From Bacteroidaceae bacterium (lineage in GTDB: Bacteria > Bacteroidota > Bacteroidia > Bacteroidales > Bacteroidaceae): a DNA stretch of 59,419 bases. Positions 24,463-32,612 of the stretch are shown in pieces; position 1 is the stretch's first letter, and every line of letters begins with the position of its first letter. Below the pieces are notes generated by a model. The model did not search any database, was not told the DNA's origin, and worked only from the letters and a program-made list of their open reading frames with translations. The stretch covers positions 1 through 59,419 of the forward strand of contig JAFXQT010000018.1 in NCBI GenBank assembly GCA_017526905.1, read 5' to 3'. The position numbers were made by a program, and so were the translations under genes.

Positions 24463-24771
24463 ATGGATGAGTTATTTGAATTAGCAGAAGAAGACCGCCA
24501 GACGGTGGAGTTTATGAAGGCCTATCTGCCTCAGGATGTAAAGGGAAAGTTTACTGACGACGACCTCTACTACTTGCACGATGTAATGCTGGACTACTTC
24601 AATGATTCCGGCGTGCTGGATCAGGAACCCGATGCAGAAGGCTACATTGATATCGACACGGAGAAGGTGGCCGAGGTATTAAAGAAGCAGGCCAAAAAGG
24701 ACCAGATTGGCGATTTCACGCTGGACGACCTGTTGTGGGTGGTTCAGGGCGAACTGGAGTTTGGTGAATGA
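24463..24771 (+). CDS. Conserved acidic hypothetical protein
   Basis: 102 residues from the ATG at 24463; a TTG at 24430 would add 11 residues but overlaps the end of the trxA terminator region. Acidic throughout, with segments EFMKAYLPQDVKGKFTDDDL and DFTLDDLLWVVQGELEFGE. I recognise it as a small cytoplasmic protein conserved in Bacteroidales without known function. Its last 56 bp overlap the end of birA on the opposite strand. Confidence 0.75.
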   Translation: MDELFELAEEDRQTVEFMKAYLPQDVKGKFTDDDLYYLHDVMLDYFNDSGVLDQEPDAEGYIDIDTEKVAEVLKKQAKKDQIGDFTLDDLLWVVQGELEFGE

Positions 24772-25546
24772 ATCTGACCTCCTTGAAGGCATAACGACGC
24801 ATGCTGCCTTCAGCATCTTTCAGAACCAGATAGCCATCGGGTTCTACACCCTCTATGCTGGCCATGAATTGCCCTGCCTGATCGGCAAAGGGCCATAAAT
24901 GTCCGGGCTGACCACGGTATAGGACTTGCCGGTAGTAGGCATGGAGCTGTTCGAAGGCGCCATGCTCTATTTGGGCGTACCAATGGTTGAAGTGCCCCAT
25001 GATGGCTTCCATGAGGAAAGGGCGCTCGTGCAGGATGCCCGTGAGTTGCCAAAGGCTGATGGGGTTGGGCGCGTCGCTGACGAATTGTTGCTGGTTGACG
25101 TTGAGTCCCACGCCGATGATGGCACGGCGGATGCCTTGTCCACAGAGCTCGTTTTCAATAAGGATGCCGGCTATCTTATTGTCATCTACATAAATATCAT
25201 TGGGCCATTTCACAAACGTGCGGTGCTGCTTGGCAGGGTCGGTTGCAGCCAGCGTTTCGGAAACCACGGCATGCAGGCTCAGGGCAATGGCCTCGCTCAA
25301 TGCAAATAGTTGCGAGGCGGGGAGCTGTTTGGGACGCACCAGAATGCTGAACAGGAGGTTGCAGCCAGGGGCCGATTCCCAGTGGTTGCCCGCTTGGCCG
25401 CGTCCAGAAGTCTGGTATTCGGCTGTGACCAGCGCCATTTCGATGGTTGGGGGCATCTGGTAATTGGCTATAAAAGTGTTGGTCGAGTCGGTAGCTTCAA
25501 GCTCGACCATTTTGAAACGAGGCGAGTCGTCAAGGCAGAAACGCAT
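24716..25546 (-). CDS. birA: Biotin--[acetyl-CoA-carboxylase] ligase
   Basis: 276 residues. Attaches biotin to biotin carboxyl carrier domains. The biotinyl-AMP loop is TSGRGQAGNHW (about 46-56, GRGRxG variant), followed by KWPNDIYVDDNKIAGILIEN (about 114-133), GVGLNVNQ and a C-terminal SH3-like domain. No N-terminal helix-turn-helix, so catalytic only, not a repressor. About 15 residues beyond the usual end overlap the neighbouring gene on the other strand. Last gene of the run DUF3822-rsmD-birA. Confidence 0.93.
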   Translation of the reverse strand: MRFCLDDSPRFKMVELEATDSTNTFIANYQMPPTIEMALVTAEYQTSGRGQAGNHWESAPGCNLLFSILVRPKQLPASQLFALSEAIALSLHAVVSETLAATDPAKQHRTFVKWPNDIYVDDNKIAGILIENELCGQGIRRAIIGVGLNVNQQQFVSDAPNPISLWQLTGILHERPFLMEAIMGHFNHWYAQIEHGAFEQLHAYYRQVLYRGQPGHLWPFADQAGQFMASIEGVEPDGYLVLKDAEGSMRRYAFKEVRFIHQTPVRPEPPTTGRPA

Positions 25547-25580
25547 AGGGCTTTGGCTGTAGGTGGCTTCTTAGGGAGCT

Positions 25581-25607
25581 AATGCTATCCGAGTGAAAAA
25601 TAGCATT
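25581..25607 (-). terminator. Hairpin directly after rsmD
   Basis: AATGCTAT (25581-25588) and ATAGCATT (25600-25607) pair around an A/T-rich loop immediately beyond the rsmD stop. There is no T tract on the minus strand, so it may be a weak or processing hairpin. Confidence 0.45.
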
Positions 25608-26147
25608 TTATTGGAACAGTGAGAAGTGTACCGATCCATACACACGCTGTTCTATGAAGTGTGGGTGCGTGTGGAAATCGTGGGCTTTGCCATGTTCGAG
25701 GATGAAGAGACCTTGAGGGGCGAGAAGCTGCGTGGACTGGAATATCATGTCTGGCAGTTCCGCCAGTTCGGGCAACGCATAGGGAGGATCGGCAAAAATA
25801 AGGTTGAAGGGGCCTGTAGCCTTGGGCAGATAGCGCAATACGTCGGCACGGAGCACAATGCCGTTGCTGCCGCCCACCATGCTGAGGAATTTCTTGATGA
25901 ACGAACAATGCAAGGCCTCTTTTTCTATGGCTACCACTTGCGAGCAACCACGCGAAAGGAGTTCGAGCGTGATGCTTCCAGTGCCGGCAAAAAGGTCTAA
26001 CGCACGTGGATGTTCAGCCTCAAAGTCGAAGTAGGCCTGTAATACGTTAAAAAGGTTCTCCTTGGCGAAGTCGGTGGTAGGGCGTGCCTTGAAAGTGCGC
26101 GGCACATCAAAGTGGCGCCCCCTGTATTTACCTGTGATTATCCTCAT
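25608..26147 (-). CDS. rsmD: RsmD, 16S rRNA (guanine966-N2)-methyltransferase
   Basis: 179 residues. SAM-dependent N2 methylation of G966 in 16S rRNA. N-terminal MRIITGKYRGR, motif I DLFAGTGSITLELLSRG (about 51-67) and catalytic DPPY (about 122-125). Usual length. Its start overlaps the stop of DUF3822 by 4 bp, a pairing often seen in Bacteroidota. Confidence 0.95.
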   Translation of the reverse strand: MRIITGKYRGRHFDVPRTFKARPTTDFAKENLFNVLQAYFDFEAEHPRALDLFAGTGSITLELLSRGCSQVVAIEKEALHCSFIKKFLSMVGGSNGIVLRADVLRYLPKATGPFNLIFADPPYALPELAELPDMIFQSTQLLAPQGLFILEHGKAHDFHTHPHFIEQRVYGSVHFSLFQ

Positions 26148-27019
26148 AAGCGGTTCAGCAGCAATGCCAGCAAATCCACTGGGATTTCTTTTTCGTGGGC
26201 GATGGGGATGCGGGGAAAGAGCTGGGCTGGTGTCAGAGTTTCTACGTGTGCAATGTAGTCGGATAGGACTTTTGTCAGTCTGGAAGTGTTGGAAATGGAA
26301 TGGGTGGAGGGCATTTCGTTGGTGAAGGTGATCAGGTGGTCGGCCTCTGCATTCAGTTTCAAGGTGTTCCAGGTGTATAGAATCATATAGACCGCATCGT
26401 TCACAGTGCCGACTTTGAAAGTGTTGGCATACTGTAAGGCGCCATCACGGAAATGGTAGAGGGCTAAATGTTCTGGCAACGTGCACAGATAGAGGCGTTT
26501 ATCCTTGGATGTGGATTCTTCCTCCAAATGAAACAACCGCTCCAACAGCATGGCATTGGTGCCGAAATAGCGGGCTGTGGGGTAGAACTGCACGATAATG
26601 TCCTCAATGTCGCGTGGGATGCTGTATAACTCTACCGCCTCAAGGCGTGGCAGAATGTTATAGGTGACATGGATGCGGCTGAAGTCCAGGTTGCTGAATG
26701 TCAGTTCGTACAACATCTGCGCTTCTTCACGCCGAAACTCTTCAATGGGAATGCGTGTGGACGGCGAGCTGGACAATACGAACACCTGGTCTATGCTATG
26801 ATTGAAGTATTCCGGCTTGCTGAGCTCATGAAGCAATCGGTCAGACATGGACTCGCCAGCTTTCACCGCAAAACGCTCCATCCGAATCAGACTGTTGTCC
26901 TGTGGGTTGCAGACAATAAAGCAAAATCCATCCGCACTGAGGCGGATGGATAGTGTAAGTGTGATATGGTGATTATTCCCAGTTGCCGGCATTGTTGTTC
27001 CAGTTGTTGAGGTCGCCAA
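26144..27019 (-). CDS. DUF3822 family protein
   Basis: 291 residues, cytoplasmic, no signal or membrane segment. It has the two-lobed look of an actin-fold-like protein, with repeated units such as SIRLSADGFCFIVCN and LYLCTLPEHLALYHFRDG, as reported for this family, but function is unknown. It is coupled to rsmD by a 4-bp overlap. The first ~16 residues overlap the end of the upstream gene in another frame. A start at 26992 (MPATGNN) would reduce this overlap and may be the real one. Confidence 0.82.
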   Translation of the reverse strand: MATSTTGTTMPATGNNHHITLTLSIRLSADGFCFIVCNPQDNSLIRMERFAVKAGESMSDRLLHELSKPEYFNHSIDQVFVLSSSPSTRIPIEEFRREEAQMLYELTFSNLDFSRIHVTYNILPRLEAVELYSIPRDIEDIIVQFYPTARYFGTNAMLLERLFHLEEESTSKDKRLYLCTLPEHLALYHFRDGALQYANTFKVGTVNDAVYMILYTWNTLKLNAEADHLITFTNEMPSTHSISNTSRLTKVLSDYIAHVETLTPAQLFPRIPIAHEKEIPVDLLALLLNRL

Positions 27020-27659
27020 TCTTCAAACCAGGATAGGCACCCATGTCGTCGGCCAGCTGTTTTCTGTTTACAATCAGACGGTCGCCCTGACGGCCCATGT
27101 TCTTCAGGAAAGAGGAGTCAGGTGCGCAGCATTCCATGACATACTGGATGGTGCCGGAACGGGTGAGGTTGGTAAAGGACTGGAGCTGGAAGGTGTCACC
27201 TTCGGCAAAAGGAATGTAGCGGAGGCTGTCGGCATTAAAGCCAGGGCCGAACAGGGAGTCGCTTAGGTTGACCCACGTGGTGTCGCGGCGGAAACCTTGC
27301 AAACCGTTGGCTGCAATGGCGGCTGCATCGCCGCTGTTCACGATGGCGGCAGCTTTCACTTCTGTGAGTCCTTTCTCCATCTGCTCGTCAGAGAGCACGC
27401 CTTCTTTCACAATCTTGGGGATACGTCCGTTCTTAACAAATTCCACCAACTTCCACAGGCTGTCACAATAGTAGCCTTCTTCGCTCTGGAGCTTGTATTC
27501 CTCCTCGGCGGCACGGATTTGAAGCAGACGGGCTTTCACGGCGTTCTCACGTACGGTGACTTCCTTCTGGAAATCGATGTCGTCCTGAATGCTACGCCAG
27601 CAAATAAAGAGCAGGCCGACCACGCAAAGTGCTAAAAGCACATTAAAAATCTTTTTCAT
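26973..27659 (-). CDS. Membrane-anchored hypothetical protein
   Basis: 228 residues from the ATG at 27659; the longer frame to 27740 would start before the promoter. One N-terminal transmembrane helix (IFNVLLALCVVGLLFICW, about residues 4-21) and a short coil (about 30-65) lead to a soluble, probably periplasmic domain. It ends in an Asn-rich tail (IGDLNNWNNNAGNWE). I recognise it as conserved in Bacteroidales but cannot assign a function. It is the first gene before DUF3822, rsmD and birA. Confidence 0.78.
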   Translation of the reverse strand: MKKIFNVLLALCVVGLLFICWRSIQDDIDFQKEVTVRENAVKARLLQIRAAEEEYKLQSEEGYYCDSLWKLVEFVKNGRIPKIVKEGVLSDEQMEKGLTEVKAAAIVNSGDAAAIAANGLQGFRRDTTWVNLSDSLFGPGFNADSLRYIPFAEGDTFQLQSFTNLTRSGTIQYVMECCAPDSSFLKNMGRQGDRLIVNRKQLADDMGAYPGLKIGDLNNWNNNAGNWE

Positions 27660-27696
27660 TGTACGTATTTGGATTTTTTTTGTTATTTTCGCATCG

Positions 27697-27704
27697 CAAA
27701 AGTA
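27697..27704 (-). promoter_or_regulatory. -7 box of the membrane protein / DUF3822 / rsmD run
   Basis: Minus-strand TACTTTTG, 37 bp before the ATG at 27659. The nearest TTG upstream is at about 23 bp, slightly long. Confidence 0.5.
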
Positions 27705-27754
27705 GAAAGAATTATTTGAATATACCGCAAGTTTGACCATTTTTTTCGCTTCGT

Positions 27755-29239
27755 ATGATGATAATTGACCAAATGAGGGCTTTCATCCTCGATAATTTCG
27801 GCTTTCAACCCACAAAAGAGCAGGAAACAGCGGCTCAGATGATGGCTGAATTCGTTCTTGACCATGATCGTGACAGTATCTTCCTCTTGAAAGGCTATGC
27901 TGGTACAGGAAAAACCACATTGGTAGGGGCTTTGGTCCGTGCCCTGCGTCAGTTGGGGCAGCGTACGGTGCTGATGGCATCGACAGGTCGTGCGGCTAAG
28001 GTCTTTTCTCTGCATACCGGTCAAATGGCGATGACCATTCATAGGCGTATCTATCGGCAAAAGACATTTGCGGGCGAGAATACCGACTTCCTTCAGGGGG
28101 TGAACCTCCTGAAGCATGCTATCTTCATCGTGGACGAAGCTTCGATGATCTCAAATGATAGGTATAGCGAGTCGGCCTTTGGTTCGGGCTGCCTGCTGGA
28201 CGACTTAATACAGTTCGTGTATTCCGGCGAAGGCTGTAGGCTCGTGTTGGTGGGTGATACCGCGCAGTTGCCTCCGGTAGGATCGGAGGAAAGTTTGGCG
28301 CTTTCTGTGCCGATGCTTGAGGGCTATGGAATGCATGTGTATGAACAAACACTGACACAAGTGGTCCGTCAGCTGTCTGAGTCTGGCATCTTGTTGAATG
28401 CCACCATGCTACGTCGTATGATAGCGGAAGATGCAATGGACTTGTTTCCTCGGCTGAGGTTAACGGCCGATGTGGTGTATATGCCAGGCTCAGAGCTTAT
28501 TGAGGCTCTGGAAAGGGCTTATTACGAATGCGGGAAAGACCAGACGATTGTGGTAACGCGGTCAAACGTCAGGGCCAATGCTTTTAACCAAGGCATACGT
28601 TCAAGGGTGTTTGGCTATGATTCTGAATTGACTGGTGGTGACCGTGTGATTATTGTTAAAAACAACTATCATTGGCAAACGCCGCAGCGTGCAGCGGATC
28701 AAGAAGATCACGATGACGAACACGGGACGGTAAACATGGACTTCATCGCAAATGGCGACACGGCTGTGGTGAAACGCTACAGGAATGAGCGCGAGGAGCA
28801 TGGTTTCCGCTTTGTCGATGCCACGCTTAGTTTTCCCGATTTCGACGATCAAGAGGTCGAGGCTACAATGCTTTTGGACACGTTGCATAGCGAGGCTCCG
28901 GCATTGACGCGCCAGCAACAGTCAGATCTTTTCCAGCGTGTATGGGATGATTACCCAGAACTAAGAACCAAGCGCGACCGGATGAAAGCGGTTCGCGAGG
29001 ACCCATATTACAATGCCTTGCAGGTAAAGTATGGCTATGCCGTTACTTGTCATAAGGCTCAGGGTGGGCAATGGGCCAAGGTGTTCGTGGATCAGGGTTT
29101 TCTTACGGAAGAGATGCTTGGAGCTGATTATTTTCGCTGGCTCTACACGGCTATAACACGTGCCACTGAAACGGTGTTTCTGGTGAACTGGCCAAAGGAG
29201 GAGCTGGATGATGAAAGTAGGAAACTGGTTCTTGACTAA
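27755..29239 (+). CDS. RecD-like ATP-dependent DNA helicase
   Basis: 494 residues, superfamily 1B helicase without the RecBC partners. Walker A GYAGTGKTTL (about 48-57), Walker B FIVDEASMIS (about 125-134), GDTAQLPPV (motif III, about 167) and the C-terminal UvrD_C_2 region with YAVTCHKAQGGQW and YTAITRA. Possible roles are repair or replication restart. It carries no N-terminal extension, so it is a short RecD2-like or AAA_30 type. The stop codon is followed after one base by the end of a hairpin element (29241). Confidence 0.9.
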   Translation: MMIIDQMRAFILDNFGFQPTKEQETAAQMMAEFVLDHDRDSIFLLKGYAGTGKTTLVGALVRALRQLGQRTVLMASTGRAAKVFSLHTGQMAMTIHRRIYRQKTFAGENTDFLQGVNLLKHAIFIVDEASMISNDRYSESAFGSGCLLDDLIQFVYSGEGCRLVLVGDTAQLPPVGSEESLALSVPMLEGYGMHVYEQTLTQVVRQLSESGILLNATMLRRMIAEDAMDLFPRLRLTADVVYMPGSELIEALERAYYECGKDQTIVVTRSNVRANAFNQGIRSRVFGYDSELTGGDRVIIVKNNYHWQTPQRAADQEDHDDEHGTVNMDFIANGDTAVVKRYRNEREEHGFRFVDATLSFPDFDDQEVEATMLLDTLHSEAPALTRQQQSDLFQRVWDDYPELRTKRDRMKAVREDPYYNALQVKYGYAVTCHKAQGGQWAKVFVDQGFLTEEMLGADYFRWLYTAITRATETVFLVNWPKEELDDESRKLVLD

Positions 29240-29240
29240 A

Positions 29241-29264
29241 GGTGGGTTCTATAAATTAGCTTTG
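29241..29264 (+). repeat. Solo left end of the hairpin element (copy G)
   Basis: The first 24 bp match the left end of the 177-bp elements (GGTGGGTTCTATAAATTAGC...). After that the sequence diverges and no right end is seen within 200 bp. It lies one base after the helicase stop codon. Confidence 0.8.
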
Positions 29265-29331
29265 TCACTTTGCGTTCTTTGTAATCTTTTCCCATTTCCA
29301 TGTGTTCTTTGGCATGTATTGGCTTCTTTTT

Positions 29332-29363
29332 TTTGGTCATTTGGTTCAAAATGTCTAACTTTG
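29332..29363 (+). promoter_or_regulatory. Promoter of the AraC-family gene
   Basis: TTTG at 29332-29335, 20 bp, TAACTTTG at 29356-29363, 40 bp before the ATG. Confidence 0.75.
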
Positions 29364-29403
29364 TGCCGCATTAAAGGCATATATACTCCTAATTTGCGAC
29401 AAA

Positions 29404-30318
29404 ATGAGCAATACATCTATTCCGGTGCAACCAAAATCATTTGACATCGTCAATATACCTGATGATTTCGGCACCGGCCGTTTAAAGAATCTTCTGGTTA
29501 CTTTTGATAACTTGGAGAGCGAATTTCCTTTTGCTTCTCATACGCCATCTTTTCCTGTCAAGTGTGAAAGCTTTTTTACCATAGCATTGTTGCGCGGTCA
29601 AATTAAGTTGTTAGTGAATCTGCACGAAGTAGTGCTTCACGCAGGCCAGTTACTCACGATGATGCCTGGCTGTATTTTTGAAGGTCAAACGATGACCGAG
29701 GACGTGCGCTTTTGTGGACTTGTCATTGACAAAGAGTATATTGACACGATGCGTAAGAATGTAGGCGTCCACATTGATCTTACACATCGTTATTATAGCT
29801 ACTCTATCCATAACGTCAGTGAGGTTGTGCTTGATAATTTTCTCCAGATGTATAAGTTAATCTGCAGAGAGTTGAATCGTGAGGACTATCTATATAAAAA
29901 GGAGGTGGTTCAAAGATACTGTGAAATTTGGTTCTTAAAGAATATCTCCCTTGCTGAGGCCGACGTTATCTCGAAGGTATCATTGAACAAACCTCTGAAC
30001 CGCAAAGAGCAGATTTTCCATGATTTCCTGTCGTTGCTGGAACAAAATTACACGCGTGAGCGAAGCATCAGTTTCTATGCAGACCGTATGTGCCTGACCT
30101 CCAAGTACCTTTCAACAATCATCAAGGAAGTCAGCGGAAAGCATGGAATGCAGTGGATTGATGAATACGTGTGCTTGGAAGCGAAGGCGTTACTGCGCGA
30201 CAGCGGTCTTAGTGTAAAACAAGTAAGCGACCAACTCAACTTCCCTTCGCAGAGCATGTTTGGTCGCTTTTTCAAGAAAATGACGGGCTATTCGCCCAAG
30301 CAATATAAGCTGCTTTAA
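29404..30318 (+). CDS. AraC-family transcriptional regulator
   Basis: 304 residues. The N-terminal ~185 residues form a cupin-like sensing region (LLRGQIKLLVNLHEVVLHAG). The C-terminal ~105 carry the double helix-turn-helix: SISFYADRMCLTSKYLSTII, then LSVKQVSDQLNFPSQSMFGR and the closing GYSPKQYK. The ligand and targets are unknown. No structural gene adjoins it on its strand. Its stop overlaps the end of the convergent Lrp gene by 4 bp. Confidence 0.93.
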   Translation: MSNTSIPVQPKSFDIVNIPDDFGTGRLKNLLVTFDNLESEFPFASHTPSFPVKCESFFTIALLRGQIKLLVNLHEVVLHAGQLLTMMPGCIFEGQTMTEDVRFCGLVIDKEYIDTMRKNVGVHIDLTHRYYSYSIHNVSEVVLDNFLQMYKLICRELNREDYLYKKEVVQRYCEIWFLKNISLAEADVISKVSLNKPLNRKEQIFHDFLSLLEQNYTRERSISFYADRMCLTSKYLSTIIKEVSGKHGMQWIDEYVCLEAKALLRDSGLSVKQVSDQLNFPSQSMFGRFFKKMTGYSPKQYKLL

Positions 30319-30782
30319 TCTTCAGTGGGCAGGGGCATCTGCCTGCTGAATGCTTCGTGGAAGCTTATAATGGTTTCTGTGCGCTGCAGGCCAAGTGGCT
30401 GAAGCTTGTCATGTATGATTTCCAACATGTGGGCATTGTTGCGCGCATAGATCTTGATAAACATGTCGTAATTGCCCGTAGTGTAGTGGCATTCTGTAAC
30501 TTCGGGAATCTTGCTCAATTCATCAATGACACGGTCGAAGTCTGAAGGGTCTTTTAAGAATATTCCGACAAAGGCGCATGTCTCATAGCCTATGGCCTCG
30601 GGGGAAAGAATGAACTGCGACCCTTTCAGCACGCCAAACTTGAAGAGGCGTTGGATGCGCTGGTGTATGGCTGCGCCACTGACGTTGCACTTACGCGCTA
30701 CCTCCAGGAACGGTTTTCTGGCATCGTTGGCTATCTCATGAAGGATATTCTTGTCTAATTGGTCTAAGTTATTGTATGTCAT
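30315..30782 (-). CDS. Lrp/AsnC-family transcriptional regulator
   Basis: 155 residues from ATG 30782 (MTYNNLDQLDKNILHEI). The N-terminal helix-turn-helix covers about 9-60 (RKPFLEVARKCNVSGAAIHQ). The C-terminal RAM/ligand domain covers about 70-150 with VTECHYTTGNYDMFIKIYA. Such proteins sense amino acids and act as multimers. An upstream extension to 30875 is not typical and would overlap the hairpin at 30837-30868. Usual length with the chosen start. Confidence 0.92.
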   Translation of the reverse strand: MTYNNLDQLDKNILHEIANDARKPFLEVARKCNVSGAAIHQRIQRLFKFGVLKGSQFILSPEAIGYETCAFVGIFLKDPSDFDRVIDELSKIPEVTECHYTTGNYDMFIKIYARNNAHMLEIIHDKLQPLGLQRTETIISFHEAFSRQMPLPTED

Positions 30783-30836
30783 CTTGGTTGATCGTATTTC
30801 GCTCGCAGTTTGGAGCGGCTCTTTTTTGTTGACAAT

Positions 30837-30868
30837 TAGCGGCGACCTCAACACTGAGCTCGCCGCTA
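30837..30868 (-). terminator. Hairpin between the exbD cluster and the Lrp gene
   Basis: TAGCGGCGA (30837-30845) and TCGCCGCTA (30860-30868) form a 9-bp stem. It lies 37 bp after the last exbD stop and before the Lrp gene on the same strand. A terminator of the exb operon is likely although the T tract is poor. Confidence 0.55.
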
Positions 30869-30904
30869 TAATCATATTGTTATTGTAGCCTGTGCTTTGT
30901 CAGA

Positions 30905-31357
30905 TCAGTTGCGACGTGTAGCCGAGTAGTTAATCTTCAAAGCCCATGACTTACGAAGTACTTCCTTGATATCTGTAATGATACCCATCTGTGTGTGCTG
31001 GTCTATCTTCATAGACATAACCTGTGAGGCGGGGTCGCTCATGGTTGTACGTTCCTGTGCAACGAAATCCATTACCTCGCGGGGCTCGGCATAACGGTCG
31101 TTCAGCTGGATACGTGTACCGCTACCCATCTGAGCACGAAGCTGATCGGTGGGAGGACCTACGTAGATGAATGATACGCAGGACTTCTTCTCCAGTTTCT
31201 CAAGCTCGGTACCAGCCGGTACGGTGAACTTCACTTTCAGCGTAACCTCACGCATGGTGGTCACAATCATGAAGAAGAACAGGATGGTGAAGATCAAGTC
31301 AGGCAGAGATGAAGTGTTCATCTCAGGCATTTCTCTTTTTTCCTTATTTCTTGCCAT
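30905..31357 (-). CDS. ExbD/TolR-type biopolymer transport protein (second copy)
   Basis: 150 residues. One N-terminal membrane helix (SLPDLIFTILFFFMIVTTM, about 17-35) with the Asp (about residue 20) that carries protons in this family. A periplasmic domain follows. It works with ExbB to energise TonB at the inner membrane. It lies 2 bp after the other exbD. Two different ExbD proteins in one cluster is normal in Bacteroidota. Confidence 0.92.
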   Translation of the reverse strand: MARNKEKREMPEMNTSSLPDLIFTILFFFMIVTTMREVTLKVKFTVPAGTELEKLEKKSCVSFIYVGPPTDQLRAQMGSGTRIQLNDRYAEPREVMDFVAQERTTMSDPASQVMSMKIDQHTQMGIITDIKEVLRKSWALKINYSATRRN

Positions 31358-31359
31358 GG

Positions 31360-31947
31360 TTAGTTTCCTCCATAGTTTTTGGGTTCGGCCTCAGAGATTT
31401 TCTGGGGGTAATAGGTGCGGATAGCGACTTGTTCGTCTTCAGAGCAGCGGGCATAGGGATGTCCGAATTTGGCGATGGCGAGGTCGTCGCGCAGTTCATT
31501 GTAGGCTGCCACAAGTTCATTCTGCACTTCGAAGTAGATGTTGTAGGGTGTGCCACGGTCCGTCTGCACAGAGATGACGTGCTTGTCGGTTACGTAGCAT
31601 TGCCCCAGCAGGTCGATATTCTTGGCGTGCTTTTCCGGGAGTGTGGGAAGGTTGTTCCTGTTCTCAATGAACTCCTTGGCACGGGCCCGTAACTGCTCTA
31701 CCCCGATGAAGTCATGGTTGACCATGAGGTAACCGGCAGCATTCATGCGGACGTTCAGCACGTTACGCTCTTTCACGTCAATCTGAGCATTTTCCTGGTC
31801 CTTCTCTGGCGGCTGTGGCAGGCGACGAGCCAATCCCATATCCGTATCCATCGAGGTGGTCACAAGGAAGAATATCAGCAGGATGAAAGAGATGTCGGCT
31901 GTAGAACTGGAGTTCAGTCCGGGCACTTTTTTCTTCTTTCTTGCCAT
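31360..31947 (-). CDS. ExbD/TolR-type biopolymer transport protein (first copy)
   Basis: 195 residues. A basic N-terminus (ARKKKKVPGLNSSSTADISF) leads into a single membrane helix with the conserved Asp in TADISFILLIFFLVTTS. A periplasmic domain of about 150 residues follows, longer than in the neighbouring copy. Part of the proton-driven TonB motor with ExbB (32613-33467) and the second ExbD. Confidence 0.92.
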   Translation of the reverse strand: MARKKKKVPGLNSSSTADISFILLIFFLVTTSMDTDMGLARRLPQPPEKDQENAQIDVKERNVLNVRMNAAGYLMVNHDFIGVEQLRARAKEFIENRNNLPTLPEKHAKNIDLLGQCYVTDKHVISVQTDRGTPYNIYFEVQNELVAAYNELRDDLAIAKFGHPYARCSEDEQVAIRTYYPQKISEAEPKNYGGN

Positions 31948-31996
31948 AAGTTGCTTTTCAGTTTAATGTTTTGAGTTTAATCTGAGTTTGCTTTGG

Positions 31997-32050
31997 AGTT
32001 TAGGGCTTAATGGGATTCGTGTTTGCGAATCGCCATTAAACCTTAAACCT
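31997..32050. repeat. Long imperfect hairpin in the exb cluster
   Basis: Left arm 31997-32019 (ending CTTAATGGGATTCG) pairs with right arm 32026-32050 (starting CGAATCGCCATTAA) with a few bulges. The flanks repeat AGTTTAA-type tracts. It lies between the membrane gene and exbD and may reduce or process the message. Confidence 0.65.
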
Positions 32051-32062
32051 CAGACTTTAAAC

Positions 32063-32560
32063 TTACTCCTTAGGAGTGGCGCTTTTGGTGAGGGCACCGC
32101 TCATGCTGATCACGACGGCAGCCACAGTGATGATGGCCATGATGTAGATGGCGATGAGGAACATATCTACCACCGTAACCATGCCACCGGAAGTGGTCTT
32201 ACCGGAAACAGTAGTGAAGGGTTCTTCGCCAAGGCCAAGCACCAGACCGATAGCGAGGGCAATAAGCACGCAGCCCCATACGCACAATGTAATCTTGCCG
32301 CCAGCAATACCTGTGGGGCTGGGGCCTGTGTTGCCAGAGTTTACAATTGCGCTGCGGATGACGCTCCAAATGGTGAGTCCTGCTGTGAAAGCAAACAGAG
32401 CGTACATCAAGACCAGAATCAGGTCTGTCATTTTAGGCGATACGTGAACACCGTCGAAGTCCATATTACTGTAGTCGACCGCATAGAACAGGGCGAAACA
32501 GATGATGCCGACAACGATGCATCCAAGTAACGCATAGTTGGACAATTTTTCGAGTTTCAT
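32063..32560 (-). CDS. Membrane protein of the ExbB-ExbD cluster
   Basis: 165 residues with four predicted membrane helices: about 8-28 (YALLGCIVVGIICFALFYAV), 44-64, 88-110 and 128-152. No motif of ExbB or ExbD is present. It lies between exbB and exbD on the same strand, a place where Bacteroidales often have such a protein. A role as an extra component of the TonB motor is inferred from position only. Confidence 0.8.
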   Translation of the reverse strand: MKLEKLSNYALLGCIVVGIICFALFYAVDYSNMDFDGVHVSPKMTDLILVLMYALFAFTAGLTIWSVIRSAIVNSGNTGPSPTGIAGGKITLCVWGCVLIALAIGLVLGLGEEPFTTVSGKTTSGGMVTVVDMFLIAIYIMAIITVAAVVISMSGALTKSATPKE

Positions 32561-32612
32561 TTTACTTGATTTAGAAGTCGTTGTTTTGAAGGTTCTTTCA
32601 CGCTCTTATCAC

